In this document: positions 17,391 through 25,833 of the stretch, piece by piece | How positions within the stretch are numbered: position 1 is the first letter of the stretch | Layout of the letters: each line of letters starts with the position of its first letter | Program-made: the position numbers and the translations under genes | The notes under the pieces: generated by a model | The model's input: the letters and a program-made list of their open reading frames with translations, nothing else | Databases searched by the model: none | Told to the model about the DNA's origin: nothing | NCBI RefSeq assembly: GCF_900289115.1 | Contig: NZ_LT985196.1 | Span: 630,706-694,705 of the forward strand | Direction of reading: 5' to 3' | DNA length: 64,000 bases | Origin: Janibacter massiliensis | Lineage (GTDB): Bacteria; Actinomycetota; Actinomycetes; Actinomycetales; Dermatophilaceae

Positions 17391-17762
17391 GTGGCCAGCG
17401 TGAGTGCGACCGGACCGGCGACCGTCGACGAGGCGTGGGCCCGGTACGCCGACCCGCGCCGGTGGTCGGACTGGGCGCCGCAGATCGTGTCCGTCCGCTA
17501 CGCGCCGGAACGGCTCGAGGTCGGGGCGCGCGGCGTCGTCCGTGCCGTGCTCGGGGTGCAGGTGCCGTTCACCGTCCTCGCGGTCGCGGCGCCGGACTGG
17601 TCGTGGCGCGTCGGGGTCGGTCCGCTGCGGGTGCGGTTGGACCACACCCTCGAGGCCGTCGAGCACGGCTGCCGGGCGCGGGTCGTCATCCACGCCCCGC
17701 GACTGCTCGTCGCGCCCTACCTGCCGATCGCCTGGGTGGCGCTGAGGCGCCTCGTCGGGTGA
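17391..17762 (+). CDS. SRPBCC family protein (polyketide cyclase/dehydrase-like)
   Basis: A protein of about 123 residues. ATVDEAWARYADPRRWSDWAPQI is the usual N-terminal SRPBCC signature, followed by the strands VSVRYAPERLEVGARGVVRAVLG and WRVGVGPLRVRLDHTLEAVEHGCRARVVI. The fold binds hydrophobic small molecules; no ligand can be assigned. GTG at 17391 is the likely start, with GTG at 17364 as an alternative adding nine residues. It is divergent from the P450 with only about 70 bases between. Confidence 0.7.
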   Translation: MASVSATGPATVDEAWARYADPRRWSDWAPQIVSVRYAPERLEVGARGVVRAVLGVQVPFTVLAVAAPDWSWRVGVGPLRVRLDHTLEAVEHGCRARVVIHAPRLLVAPYLPIAWVALRRLVG

Positions 17763-17841
17763 TCGAAGCACGGCAGCCGGTGAGCACGACCGCGCAGGAT
17801 GGCGCGACGTCCGGCGTCCGGACGGGCTGGGTCGGTCGCGG

Positions 17842-17847
17842 TACGGT
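17842..17847 (+). promoter_or_regulatory. Candidate -10 box for a leaderless lipoprotein transcript
   Basis: TACGGT fits TANNNT and ends 6 nt before the GTG at 17854, which has no clear Shine-Dalgarno. No good -35 was identified. Confidence 0.3.
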
Positions 17848-17853
17848 TCGCGG

Positions 17854-18264
17854 GTGACGGTCCGTCCTCTCGCCCTGACCTGCGGGTTCGCGCTCGTCGC
17901 CGTGAGCCTGTCGGCGTGCGGCAGCCCTGAGGACGGCGCCGCCACCGAGGCCGCGCAGCAGTTCGAGCAGGCGGTGGCCGATGACCCGGCCACGGCGTGC
18001 GCGCTGCTCGCGCCGGTGACGCGGCAGCAGCTGGAGTCGCAGGCCGAGAAGACGTGCCCGGCCGCGCTCCGCGCCGAGGACCTGCCGACCGACGGCCGCG
18101 TCGAGGCGACCGAGGTCGCGGGGCACTCCGCCCAGGTGCGGATGTCGGGGGACACGATCTTCCTCGCGTTGTTCGACGAGGGCTGGCGCGTGACGGCCGC
18201 CGGGTGCGAGCGGACGTCGAGCGACCCGCAGGAGCCGTACGAGTGCGCCGTGGAGGGCCGATGA
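17854..18264 (+). CDS. Small putative lipoprotein
   Basis: A 136-residue exported protein. The signal peptide ends LSAC with Cys22. The mature part reads like a compact alpha/beta domain with two further Cys pairs (ATACALL, EKTCPAAL, GCERTSS, YECAV). I know no family name for it. Its stop overlaps the start of a 27-residue membrane microprotein (ATGA), which in turn overlaps a DUF6766 membrane protein, so the three form one tightly coupled operon. Confidence 0.72.
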   Translation: MTVRPLALTCGFALVAVSLSACGSPEDGAATEAAQQFEQAVADDPATACALLAPVTRQQLESQAEKTCPAALRAEDLPTDGRVEATEVAGHSAQVRMSGDTIFLALFDEGWRVTAAGCERTSSDPQEPYECAVEGR

Positions 18265-18344
18265 GGACGATGTTCTGGGCGTACCTGCTGTTCATCGCCG
18301 TGGGTCTGGCGTTCTGCTTCGCTGTCGGGATGCTCGCGCGATGA
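18261..18344 (+). CDS. 27-residue membrane microprotein
   Basis: ATG at 18261 to TGA at 18344 encodes a 27-residue peptide that is almost entirely one hydrophobic span (FWAYLLFIAVGLAFCFAVGML) with Arg at both ends. It overlaps the upstream stop and the downstream start by 4 nt each (ATGA on both sides), which is strong evidence that it is translated. It resembles other tiny single-span proteins next to membrane partners; it may bind the DUF6766 protein, but that is inference. Confidence 0.6.
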   Translation: MRTMFWAYLLFIAVGLAFCFAVGMLAR

Positions 18345-19033
18345 GCGGCGCGGACCCGCGGCGGTCGTTCGTCAGGGACAACGGGCTCTCGCTCGCGTTC
18401 GGCGCGATGCTCCTGCTCACGCTGCTGGGGCAGGCACTGTTCGGGGTCGTCGGCTACAACGACGCGGCGCGGACGGCGGGGCTGCAGGAGATCTCGTTCT
18501 GGCGGTACGTCACCTCGAGCTCGTTCGCGGTCGACATCGCGGAGAACTGGCAGTCGGAGTACCTCCAGTTCACGCTGTTCATCCTGCTGACGATCTGGCT
18601 CGTCCAGCGCGGGTCGAGCAAGTCGAAGAAGCCCGGCGACGAGGGTTGGGAGAGCGACGAGGAGCAGCTCGTCGGCGAGCACGCGAAACCGGACTCCCCC
18701 GCGTGGGCGAAGGCCGACGGCTGGCGTCGCACCGTCTTCTCCCACTCGCTGATGATCGTCATGACGGCGATCTTCCTGCTGTCGTGGTCCGCGCAGGCCG
18801 TGGCCGGGCGGGTCGCGAGCAACGAGGAGCGGATGCGCGACCAGCTCGACCCGTTGAGCCTGTGGGCCTACCTGGGGTCGCCGGACTTCTGGGGACGGAC
18901 GCTGCAGAACTGGCAGAGCGAGCTGCTCGCCGTCGGGTCGATGACGGTCTTCGCGATCTACCTGCGGGAGCGGGGATCCCCCGAGTCGAAGCAGGTCGGC
19001 ACCCCGAACGCGGAGACCTCCGCCGACGGCTGA
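18341..19033 (+). CDS. DUF6766-like membrane protein
   Basis: A 230-residue protein with about four membrane-like spans: LSLAFGAMLLLTLLGQALFG, YLQFTLFILLTIWLV, a central SLMIVMTAIFLLSWSAQ and a late one near LLAVGSMTVFAIYL. Two internal repeats share FWxxxxxxxxxxNWQSE (around residues 53-70 and 185-198), so the protein looks like a duplicated unit with loops rich in charged residues between. The family (DUF6766, by recollection) has no known function. It is the last gene of the lipoprotein-microprotein operon and converges on the broken helicase. Confidence 0.7.
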   Translation: MSGADPRRSFVRDNGLSLAFGAMLLLTLLGQALFGVVGYNDAARTAGLQEISFWRYVTSSSFAVDIAENWQSEYLQFTLFILLTIWLVQRGSSKSKKPGDEGWESDEEQLVGEHAKPDSPAWAKADGWRRTVFSHSLMIVMTAIFLLSWSAQAVAGRVASNEERMRDQLDPLSLWAYLGSPDFWGRTLQNWQSELLAVGSMTVFAIYLRERGSPESKQVGTPNAETSADG

Positions 19034-19037
19034 CGGG

Positions 19038-20765
19038 TCAGACCGGGATGCCGAGCTTCCTCGCGACGGCGTCGCCGCCGACGTTGCGGATGTAGGCGGG
19101 GTCGCCGACGACGATGAGCCGGTCCGTCGCACGGGAGAGCCCGACGTAGAGGCGTTCCTTGGCCCGCTCGGGGTTGGTGTCGTTGATGCAGAGGACGACA
19201 GCCTTGCGCTCCAGGCCCTTGCAGCCGAGGACGTGGCCGTAGAAGACGTCGTCGCCGTCCCAGAACGAGGCCCAGTACCCGTCCTGGCCGTCGTTCTCCT
19301 GCCGCTCGGCCTGCACGGGATGGCGCTTGCCCGTCGTGATGAGCGCGACGTGCTCGGGGTCCCAGCCCTCCTCGAGCAGGATCTCGACGGCCTCGTCAGC
19401 GACGCCGATCGCCCGTGCCGGCTCTGCGGGGACGAAGTGGACGTCCGGCCCGTCCCCGCCACGGGCATGCATCCGCATCGGGGTCAGGGGTGAGAACGAG
19501 TCGGCGATCTGCTTCGTGTTCCGCAGGTTGTGGTCGAGCACGAGCGGCACGAGCTGCACCGGCGGGCGACCGAAGCGGGGGAAGACCCGCTAATTCTCGT
19601 CGGAGTAGACGTAGAGGCCGCCGTTCTCCTCGTCGCGCAGCGACCGGAGGATCGGGGTCCACCACGAGTCGGCGAAGTCCTGTCCCTCGTCGACGACGAA
19701 GGCGTCGAACTTCTTCCCCTCGGGCAGCTGCGCCGCAAGCTCGGACATCCGCTGCGGGAGCTCCGTCTCCCAGAAGTCGGCGTCCTCGCGACCGCCGAAC
19801 CGTTCGACCCCGAGATAGCGCGCGAACTCCTCGAAGCTGCCGACGAAGGCGGGACGGTGCTGCCGCTTCTCGCCGCTGAGCCGGCGGGTGAACATCGAGG
19901 CGAGACCGAGCGAGTAGCACAGCAGCGCCACCCGCTGCGCAGGCCGGTCGTCGGCGCCGCGCGTGAGGTCCTTCGCCTGGGCGAGGGCGAGGACGGTCTT
20001 CCCGCTGCCGGCGCCACCGCGGATCTCCATGCGCGGGATGAGCCGCGTGGCGCGCAGGATCATCATCTGCTCGATCGTCAACCGCTCGATCGCGTCCTCC
20101 CGGGCGGCGGCAGCGGCGACGACGTCCCGCAGCGGCAGGTTGCGGCCGTGCAGGATCTCGACGATCTTCGCGCAGTCCTCCTCGGTCGGAGCCGGGTAAC
20201 GGGAGTCGCTGCGGCGGGCGAGGGTCGCCAGGCGGCCGGCGAGGTTGTCCATGTCGTTGCGGTCGTGGACCCGCTCGCGCGGGCAGTCGGTCATGGAGAA
20301 GTTCGCGGGCACGGAGGTGTCCGGGAAGGCGACGGCGTGCGTCCAGCGCATCCGGGGGCGACCCCAGCGCGGGTCCTCCTCGACGTAGGCGCGTGTCTGG
20401 TACTTGGCCTTCATGACCTGCCGGACGGGGTCGATCGCATGCTCGCTCGACCCGATGCCCTGGCGCCACCGGCCGCGATCGTCGACGAAGACGGAGCCGC
20501 CCTTGACCTCGAGCACGACGGCCCCGAGGTCGGGCATGAGCACGAGGAGATCCACCTCGTACTCCCGGTCGGCCTCGCCCTCGACGCGATCGCCGACCCG
20601 ATCTGGCGGCGGGGAGATGACGAGGTTGGCGATGACGGTCCAGTGATCGGGTGCCTGCTCGACCAGGCGCTGCCACACCGCCTGCTCGGTCGGGTTCGCC
20701 CAGCTCGGGTTCGAGGGGAAGGTCTTCGCGGCCACGATCCACACCCTGCCAGCGCGCACCGACAA
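19038..20765 (-). pseudogene. NERD-domain UvrD-like helicase, interrupted by an in-frame amber codon
   Basis: The upstream part (19590-20765, 391 residues) has a NERD nuclease-related domain (EVDLLVLMPDLGAVVLEVKGG near 70-90), a P-loop GGAGSGKT at 250-257 and Walker B VVDEGQDF at 358-365. The downstream part (19038-19589) continues in the same frame with the UvrD C-terminal motifs LVLDHNLRNT, GCKGLE and LYVGLSRATDRL. The only break is TAG at 19590-19592, where a Gln codon is expected after SDEN, so a single CAG-to-TAG change explains it. No ribosome binding site precedes a GTG at 19559. Such helicases are found in accessory and defence-like regions. Confidence 0.85.
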
Positions 20766-20784
20766 CGGCAGGCCGACCTGCTAC

Positions 20785-20805
20785 CGTTTCGTTTTGTTCG
20801 TTTCG
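20785..20805. promoter_or_regulatory. Possible antitoxin-operon operator (direct repeats)
   Basis: Two CGTTTCG repeats (20785-20791 and 20799-20805) lie 14 bp apart in a locally AT-rich tract, 38 bases before the HTH antitoxin start, next to a TACCGT -10-like sequence at 20782-20787. Antitoxins of this type often repress their own operon, so this is a plausible binding site. Confidence 0.3.
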
Positions 20806-20842
20806 ACTGGCGCGCGCCGAGCGGCGCACCGACGGAGGGACC

Positions 20843-21331
20843 ATGACCCGGAACGCTGCGGCCGAGGCCCACACCTATGTCACCGAGGCCGATGACGCGC
20901 AGATCGTCGACTTCGTGCGCGCGCTCCAGGCGAGCGGTCGCGGTGTCCCGGAGGCCCGGCCGGCCCTCCTCGGCGCGGACGGAAGCCGTCATGAGATCCC
21001 ACAACCGATCTACGAGGCACTTCGCCAGGTGGCGGACGCGCTGGTGGACGGTATGGGTGTCACCGTCGCTCCGCGTAGCGCGCGCCTGACGACGCAGGAG
21101 GCTGCCGAGTTCCTCGGGGTGTCGCGCCCGACCCTCGTTCGGATGCTCGAACGAGGTGACCTCCCGATGGAGAAGCCCGGCCGCCATCGCTACGTGCGCC
21201 TCGACGACCTCGTCGCATATCAGGCAGCCCGCCGGATGCACCGCCGTTCCGCTCTGGACGCGATGCAGACACAGAGCGCCGAGGACGGCCTGTACGAGGC
21301 CACGGATGGCACCCCACCCCTCCGGCGATGA
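20843..21331 (+). CDS. HTH (excisionase-type) DNA-binding antitoxin of a PIN toxin pair
   Basis: A 162-residue protein. The C-terminal half has an excisionase/MerR-like helix-turn-helix (LTTQEAAEFLGVSRPTLVRML) and the wing RHRYVRLDDLVAY. The N-terminal 80 residues are a separate helical domain. GGAGGGA lies 2 nt before the ATG, an unusually tight spacing. Its stop overlaps the start of a PIN-domain gene (ATGA), the usual order for a type II module with the antitoxin first. The N-terminal part might neutralise the toxin; this is inference. Confidence 0.82.
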   Translation: MTRNAAAEAHTYVTEADDAQIVDFVRALQASGRGVPEARPALLGADGSRHEIPQPIYEALRQVADALVDGMGVTVAPRSARLTTQEAAEFLGVSRPTLVRMLERGDLPMEKPGRHRYVRLDDLVAYQAARRMHRRSALDAMQTQSAEDGLYEATDGTPPLRR

Positions 21332-21876
21332 GCTTTCCGGTCTACTTCGACACGTGCGCCTTGTACGGCATCAGCCTCGGCGACCTCTTCCTCCGCCTCG
21401 CCGAGAACGACGCGTTCCGACCCTTGTGGTCCTCGCACGTCCTCGACGAGCTGTCGCGCAACCTCGCCTCGCGTGTCGGGGACGCCGCTGCGGCACGCCG
21501 CGTCGACGCGATGCGGACCGCCTTCCCTGAGGCCGAGGTCGTTGGCTACGAGTCGCTGATCGATGCCATGACGAACCACCCCAAGGACCGCCACGTGCTC
21601 GCCGCCGCCGTCCGAGCAGGCGCAGAAGTCATCGTGACCTTCAACCTTGCTGACTTCCCGGCCGAGTCCACCGCTCCCTTCGACCTGACGGCGGTTCACC
21701 CCGATGAGTTCCTCCTCAACGAGCTGGACCTCCACCCGCGCCACGTCGCGCAGGCCTTGGGGCATCAGGTAGCGGCGTCGCACCGACCCCGTCTCACCTT
21801 GTCTGATCTGCTCGATCGCCTCAGCCGCTGCGGGGTTCCGTCGTTCGCCGCCGCATGCGCTCGGCTCGACTGCTGA
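21328..21876 (+). CDS. PIN domain ribonuclease toxin
   Basis: A 182-residue PIN-fold protein. The acidic active-site residues are seen in FDTCALY (D8), LDELSRNL, NHPKDRHVLAAAV and VTFNLADFP. These coordinate the metal for RNA cleavage in VapC-like toxins. The C-terminal 60 residues (LHPRHVAQALGHQVAASHRPR...) extend beyond the minimal PIN fold, as in several actinobacterial HTH/PIN pairs. It is translationally coupled to the HTH antitoxin. The RNA target is unknown. Confidence 0.85.
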   Translation: MSFPVYFDTCALYGISLGDLFLRLAENDAFRPLWSSHVLDELSRNLASRVGDAAAARRVDAMRTAFPEAEVVGYESLIDAMTNHPKDRHVLAAAVRAGAEVIVTFNLADFPAESTAPFDLTAVHPDEFLLNELDLHPRHVAQALGHQVAASHRPRLTLSDLLDRLSRCGVPSFAAACARLDC

Positions 21877-21937
21877 CCGCTGTGCGAGGCCGAGGTCGGA
21901 TGCGGCGCCCCATCGCGCTCGGTGAACCGCCCCGGCT

Positions 21938-21943
21938 TACCGT
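21938..21943 (+). promoter_or_regulatory. Candidate -10 box for a leaderless dksA/traR-type transcript
   Basis: TACCGT ends 6 nt before the ATG at 21950. There is no strong Shine-Dalgarno, so a leaderless message is possible. No good -35 was found. Confidence 0.3.
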
Positions 21944-21949
21944 CGGACG

Positions 21950-22348
21950 ATGACCGGGCCCGACCGTGACCTTCATGCCCCCGGCGCCAGGGGCATCGAC
22001 GCCGACCGCACCCGGAGTGTCCTGCGTGTGCGCCGGGCCGAGGTGGTCGCGGGGATCGGGGAGCTGGACGCGTCCTTCGCCGACATCGTCGCGGCGGCCG
22101 AGGGCAGCAACCTCGACGATGAGCACGACCCCGAAGGCGCGACGATCGCCGTCTCCCGCGAGCAGGTCTCGGCCCTCGCGACGGCCTCCCACCGGCAGAT
22201 CGAGGCGATCGACCAGGCGCTCGCCCGGCTCGAGGCCGGCACCTACGGCACGTGCGTGCGCTGCGGCCAGCCGATCGCGCGGGGCCGCCTCGAGGCCCGA
22301 CCCGAGGCGTCGGACTGCATCACCTGCGCTCGCACCGGCGCACGCTGA
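21950..22348 (+). CDS. TraR/DksA family C4-type zinc-finger protein
   Basis: A 132-residue protein. A helical N-terminal region precedes the C4 zinc finger CVRC (102, 105) and CITC (123, 126). The coiled-coil helix with IEAIDQALARLEAGTYGTC is the classical DksA/TraR lead-in. DksA-like proteins bind the secondary channel of RNA polymerase and tune stress transcription. The characteristic coiled-coil tip acidic residues are not confirmed. The gene is followed immediately, in frame past its stop, by a decayed antiporter. Confidence 0.82.
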   Translation: MTGPDRDLHAPGARGIDADRTRSVLRVRRAEVVAGIGELDASFADIVAAAEGSNLDDEHDPEGATIAVSREQVSALATASHRQIEAIDQALARLEAGTYGTCVRCGQPIARGRLEARPEASDCITCARTGAR

Positions 22349-23735
22349 TCCTCCTCCACCGCCCGCGCGACCAACTTCTCCGCCCGGTTGGGCGTCGCGG
22401 CGCCCCTCCCGCTCGTCGTCGTCGGCGCCGCGCCGTCAGCCATCCCGTCGACGCCGCTCATCCAGGTCAACCCCCACGTCATCCTCGGCGTCGTCCTCCC
22501 CCCGCTGCTCTACGCGGCAGCCCTCCAGATGCCCTTCGTCGACTTCCGGCGCAACCTGCGGGTCATCACCTCGCTCGCGGTCGTTCTCGTCGCGCTCTCG
22601 GCGGCCGCGGCGGGCCTCGTCGTCCACGCGGCGCTCGGGCCTGGTCAACGACGCGACCGCGCTCGTCCTCGACGTCGCCATTGCCCTCGTCGTCCCCTTC
22701 GTCGCGTTCCTCCTGGCCGAGGAGGTGCACGCGTCCGGCATCGTCGCAGTCGTCGCGGCCGGCCTGACCCTCGGCAACCGGGCACCCGGCCGTGTCCCGG
22801 CAGCACGCCGGCGGGCGGAGGAGGCGAACTGGGCCACCTTCTCGATGGTCGTCGAGAACGGGGTCTTCCTCCTCATGGGCTACCTCCTGCCCCCGGCCGT
22901 CCGGGAGGTCGCTCGGCAGGGCTCCCTCGAGCACTCGATCGGGGCGGGCCTCGCGGTCGCGGCCATCTTGGTCGCCGTGCGTTTCGCCTACCTCCCCTTC
23001 ACCCTCGCGCTCGTGCGCCGACGCGCCCGACGCATGGCGGAACGGCGCGACTCGATGGCCGAACGCCTCAAGGGTGTCGAGCCGGAGGAGGATGACGTGC
23101 GGCTGCGGCGGCGGCTCGACCGTGGCTGGCTCCGGCTCGAGGCCTACCGCCACGACGTGGCCGCGGAGCGGGAGCAGCGGCTCGGATGGCGGGACAGCAT
23201 CATCCTGTCGACGGCCGGCATGCGGGGCGTGGTGACGATCGCGGCGGCCCAGACTCTCCCTCGCGATCACCCGCTGTACGCGACCCTCGTCCTCGTCTCC
23301 TTCGTCGTGGCGCTGGCCACGCTGCTGCCGCAGGGTCTGCTCCTGCCCGTTCTCGTCCGGCGGCTGCGCCCGACCGCCGATCCGGACGACACCGAGCGCC
23401 GGGAGTACGCCGAGCTCCTGGGCCGGATGAGCGAGGCGGCACGGGAGGCGATCGAGGAGCAGCTCGAGGTGGAGGAGATCGATCCCGTGGTCGCCGAAGG
23501 GTTCGAGGCGCGGCTGCGGGAGCGAGCCCGGAGGGCGGAGGTGCTCGGCGAGCTCCGGAGCGCGGAGCTCGCCGCCCAGTTCAGGCGGGTCCTGGAGGCC
23601 CAGCTGGCCGCCGAGGCGCAGGCGTTGGCCGCCGAGCGGTGGCGGGGCGCGTACTGCTCGGAGATGATCGCCCGCGCGCAGCGTGCCCTCGACGACCAGA
23701 AGATCCAGCTCGCGGGTGTGGGCGGCGAGGACTGA
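22349..23735 (+). pseudogene. Degraded CPA1-type Na+/H+ antiporter
   Basis: A first piece (22361-22636, second reading frame) matches the N-terminal membrane helices of CPA1 antiporters (LILGVVLPPLLYAA-like PHVILGVVLPPLLYAAALQMP, DFRRNLR). At about 22637 the frame shifts and GLVNDATALVL, then AEEVHASGIVAVV, and a normal C-terminal half through 23735 follow. The conserved region that carries the ion-binding APTDAVA-type motif between HAALG and GLVNDAT is missing, and a second stretch seems lost after ATALVL. No ATG start is seen: the frame begins right after the DksA stop. It looks like a pseudogene made by internal deletions. Expression as a shortened protein is unlikely. Confidence 0.75.
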
Positions 23736-23797
23736 GGCGGGCTGCGCCGCAGGCTCCGGTGGAACCGGGGCCGTACCGGCGACCCGCCCCCACAACG

Positions 23798-23837
23798 ACG
23801 AAACTCCGGCCAGACCGACGTCTGACCGGAGCTTCGT
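23798..23837 (-). terminator. Terminator hairpin downstream of tRNA-Leu
   Basis: Between 23798 and 23837 an 18-bp stem with two mismatches can form: ACGAA, then CTCCGG, then CAGAC pair with GTCTG, CCGGAG and TTCGT around a 4-nt loop. On the minus strand a T-rich tract (TTTCGTCGTTGT) follows. It lies 13 bases past the tRNA 3-prime end. Confidence 0.7.
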
Positions 23838-23849
23838 GAACACCCTGCG

Positions 23850-23932
23850 TGCGAGAGGGGGGATTTGAACCCCCACGCCCGTAAGGACACTGCCACCTGA
23901 AGACAGCGCGTCTGCCGTTCCGCCACTCTCGC
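23850..23932 (-). tRNA. tRNA-Leu (anticodon CAG)
   Basis: On the minus strand the acceptor stem GCGAGAG (5-prime end at 23932) pairs with CTCTCGC, discriminator A at 23850. The anticodon stem CTGTC/GGCAG encloses the loop TTCAGGT, giving anticodon CAG at 23897-23899. A long variable arm of about 13 nt and the T loop GGTTCAAAT are present, as in class II tRNA-Leu. CCA is not encoded. Confidence 0.95.
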
Positions 23933-23944
23933 GTGAGCCGGACC

Positions 23945-23974
23945 ATTGTGCGGCATGGGAGCCTCCCGGCACAA
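23945..23974 (-). promoter_or_regulatory. Probable promoter of tRNA-Leu
   Basis: On the minus strand, TTGTGC (-35, 23969-23974) and CACAAT (-10, 23945-23950) are separated by 18 bp, with the -10 box ending 12 nt upstream of the tRNA 5-prime end. Confidence 0.4.
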
Positions 23975-24015
23975 ACGAGGCCCCCCGAGCTTGTGTGGCT
24001 GGCTCGACAGACCCT

Positions 24016-25296
24016 CTACCGCGCGACCGCAGGCAGGACCAAGAGGCTCCCATCCCGGTCCTTGAGGACCTCGATCGTCAGGTCGCCAGAGCTCCTCTCG
24101 GTCACTCGGTCTCCCACCAACCGAAGGGCGTAGGCGAACTCCAGCAGCTCATCGACCTCCCCTCGCATCATCATCCGGTCGAGGAAGCCCTGCGGAGGCC
24201 GGAGCCGGAGCTCGGACAGACCTCGGAGAACGGCGGCGATGCGCCGTTCGAGCTCGTCCACGCTCTGCTGGTCGTTGCGCAAGCTGCGCATGAAGTTCTC
24301 GAACTGGTTCGACGCGTCCAGCTGGCTGTGCTCCACCGCCTGCAAGACGATCACCCTTCGCTTGAGAGCGATCGCCAACGCCGCCAGCTCGAGATGGGCG
24401 TAAAACTCGCCCGACTGACCGCTCAGGAGTCCCGGGAATTCGTCCTCGAGGCGCTCGACCTCGACGGCCTTGTCCCGCACGCGACCAAGGCTCGTCTCCC
24501 ACTTGCCGACACGGCGCCGTGCCGCTCGAATGGCGGTGCCGATTTCGTGGGCTGCAGAGTCCAAGCCTAGGGAGATCCCGACCCGGCCCTCATCGAGGAG
24601 CACAGCGGTCGCCTTGTCGATCGAGTCCAAACACCCTTCGAGCTCGCTCCGCTCCCGATCGAGATCGCGTTCATCAATCTTCTCGAGCAGCTCGGTCACC
24701 CGCTTGATCGCCTCGTCGCGCTGTCGCTCGGCGTACGCAGTCACACCCGCGGCAACAAGTGCGAGGACCAACGGGGCAGCCACCGTCAGCATTGCAGCGG
24801 ACCCTCCCGCAGCCGCCGCACCACCAGCGAACGCAGCCCCGCTCGTGCCCACGGGGACGAACCGCGCGTTCGCCGTAACCCCCTTCGCGCCGAGCAGACC
24901 GCTGTAGATTCCGCCGGACGCTGCCTTCATCGGCTTGACCAACCCTTGGCCGACCTGCGCCGCAACCTTTGCCGGAACGACCATCCGATACAGCACCTCG
25001 CCCTGCTCGGCGACCGCCGAAGGCATCGCAGTGGCGGTCTTGCTCACGAGCGCCCCCAACTCTCGGGCGAGCGGGCTGAGCGCGTCCAACGGGACTCCAT
25101 CGGGTCTTTCCACCCCCTTCGGAACTGGATGCGCCTCGAGGGTGACGACCGGCGTCTCCGCAAGTGCGGCGAGGGCGAGCCGCATCTCGTCCAGACGTGC
25201 CGGTGTCATCTCATCCCACGCCCCGAGGTGCGGCAGGGCGGGTTCGCCCGTGGTGAGCGTCCACACCGGGACGACAGTCTGAGCAGAATCGGTCAT
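24016..25296 (-). CDS. Unrecognised protein with central membrane segment and long coiled coil
   Basis: A 426-residue protein that I do not recognise. The start at 25296 has a strong AAGGAGG 5-8 nt upstream. Residues 1-150 are soluble, 155-188 are a Gly/Ala-rich then leucine-rich membrane segment, and 190 to about 370 are charged helices typical of coiled coil (LLEKIDERDLDRERSELE, KWETSLGRVRDKAVEVERLEDEF, KAVEVERL). The Gly/Ala-rich hydrophobic stretch is long enough for one or two crossings. It sits alone between the tRNA and a MarR gene with slightly lower GC than its neighbours. It may be an accessory or transferred gene. Confidence 0.65.
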   Translation of the reverse strand: MTDSAQTVVPVWTLTTGEPALPHLGAWDEMTPARLDEMRLALAALAETPVVTLEAHPVPKGVERPDGVPLDALSPLARELGALVSKTATAMPSAVAEQGEVLYRMVVPAKVAAQVGQGLVKPMKAASGGIYSGLLGAKGVTANARFVPVGTSGAAFAGGAAAAGGSAAMLTVAAPLVLALVAAGVTAYAERQRDEAIKRVTELLEKIDERDLDRERSELEGCLDSIDKATAVLLDEGRVGISLGLDSAAHEIGTAIRAARRRVGKWETSLGRVRDKAVEVERLEDEFPGLLSGQSGEFYAHLELAALAIALKRRVIVLQAVEHSQLDASNQFENFMRSLRNDQQSVDELERRIAAVLRGLSELRLRPPQGFLDRMMMRGEVDELLEFAYALRLVGDRVTERSSGDLTIEVLKDRDGSLLVLPAVAR

Positions 25297-25351
25297 CGAG
25301 CCCCTCCTTGGTGTCTCCGACACGATATTGGTTGCGTATGACAGCCGCGGC

Positions 25352-25780
25352 TCAGAGCACCTGGCGGAAGGCCTCCGTCGCCGAGCGCATGTACCGAAGA
25401 ACGACCTCCCGCTCGTCATCGGACAGCTCGGCGTCGATCGTCCGGAGGCGCTCGAACATCGGTCGGAGCAGGGCGACAACCTCGGCCTTGCCCGTCTCGC
25501 TGATGTGGATCTCCGTCCGCCGGCCGTCCGTCGGGTGCGGCTGTCGGTCGACGTGCCCGCGCGCGGCAAGCCGGTCGACGATCCCCGACACGGCCGCCGA
25601 CGTCACCGTGAGCTCCTTCGCCAGTTCCCCCGGCGTCCGCGGCTCCTCGTAGATGAGCTCGAGCACCCGCAGCTCGTGCAGCCCCAACCCGGCCTTCTTC
25701 GCCACGGCAGGTCTAACCGACGCCGCGACCTGGGTCAGTCGCTGCAGCACCGCGAGGCTCTCGGACGCGGGAGGGTTCAC
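25352..25780 (-). CDS. MarR family transcriptional regulator
   Basis: A 142-residue winged-helix regulator. LHELRVLELIYEEPRTPGELAKELTVTSAAVSGIVDRLAARGHVDRQPHPTDGRRTEI contains the DNA-recognition helix and the wing (DxRxxxI-type motif at PTDGRRTEI). MarR proteins repress divergent efflux genes and release DNA on binding small aromatic ligands. It is divergent from an MMPL-family transporter with a palindromic operator between them. The start at 25780 is GTG. Confidence 0.87.
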   Translation of the reverse strand: MNPPASESLAVLQRLTQVAASVRPAVAKKAGLGLHELRVLELIYEEPRTPGELAKELTVTSAAVSGIVDRLAARGHVDRQPHPTDGRRTEIHISETGKAEVVALLRPMFERLRTIDAELSDDEREVVLRYMRSATEAFRQVL

Positions 25781-25833
25781 CCTGCATCCCGAGTGGACAC
25801 GCGGACACCGTCCTGCGTAGATTCATTCACGAA

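Noticed and set aside
22362-22640. Shadow frame of the antiporter N-terminal segment
   Set aside because: The second frame has recognisable membrane helices; this one is Ser/Arg noise.
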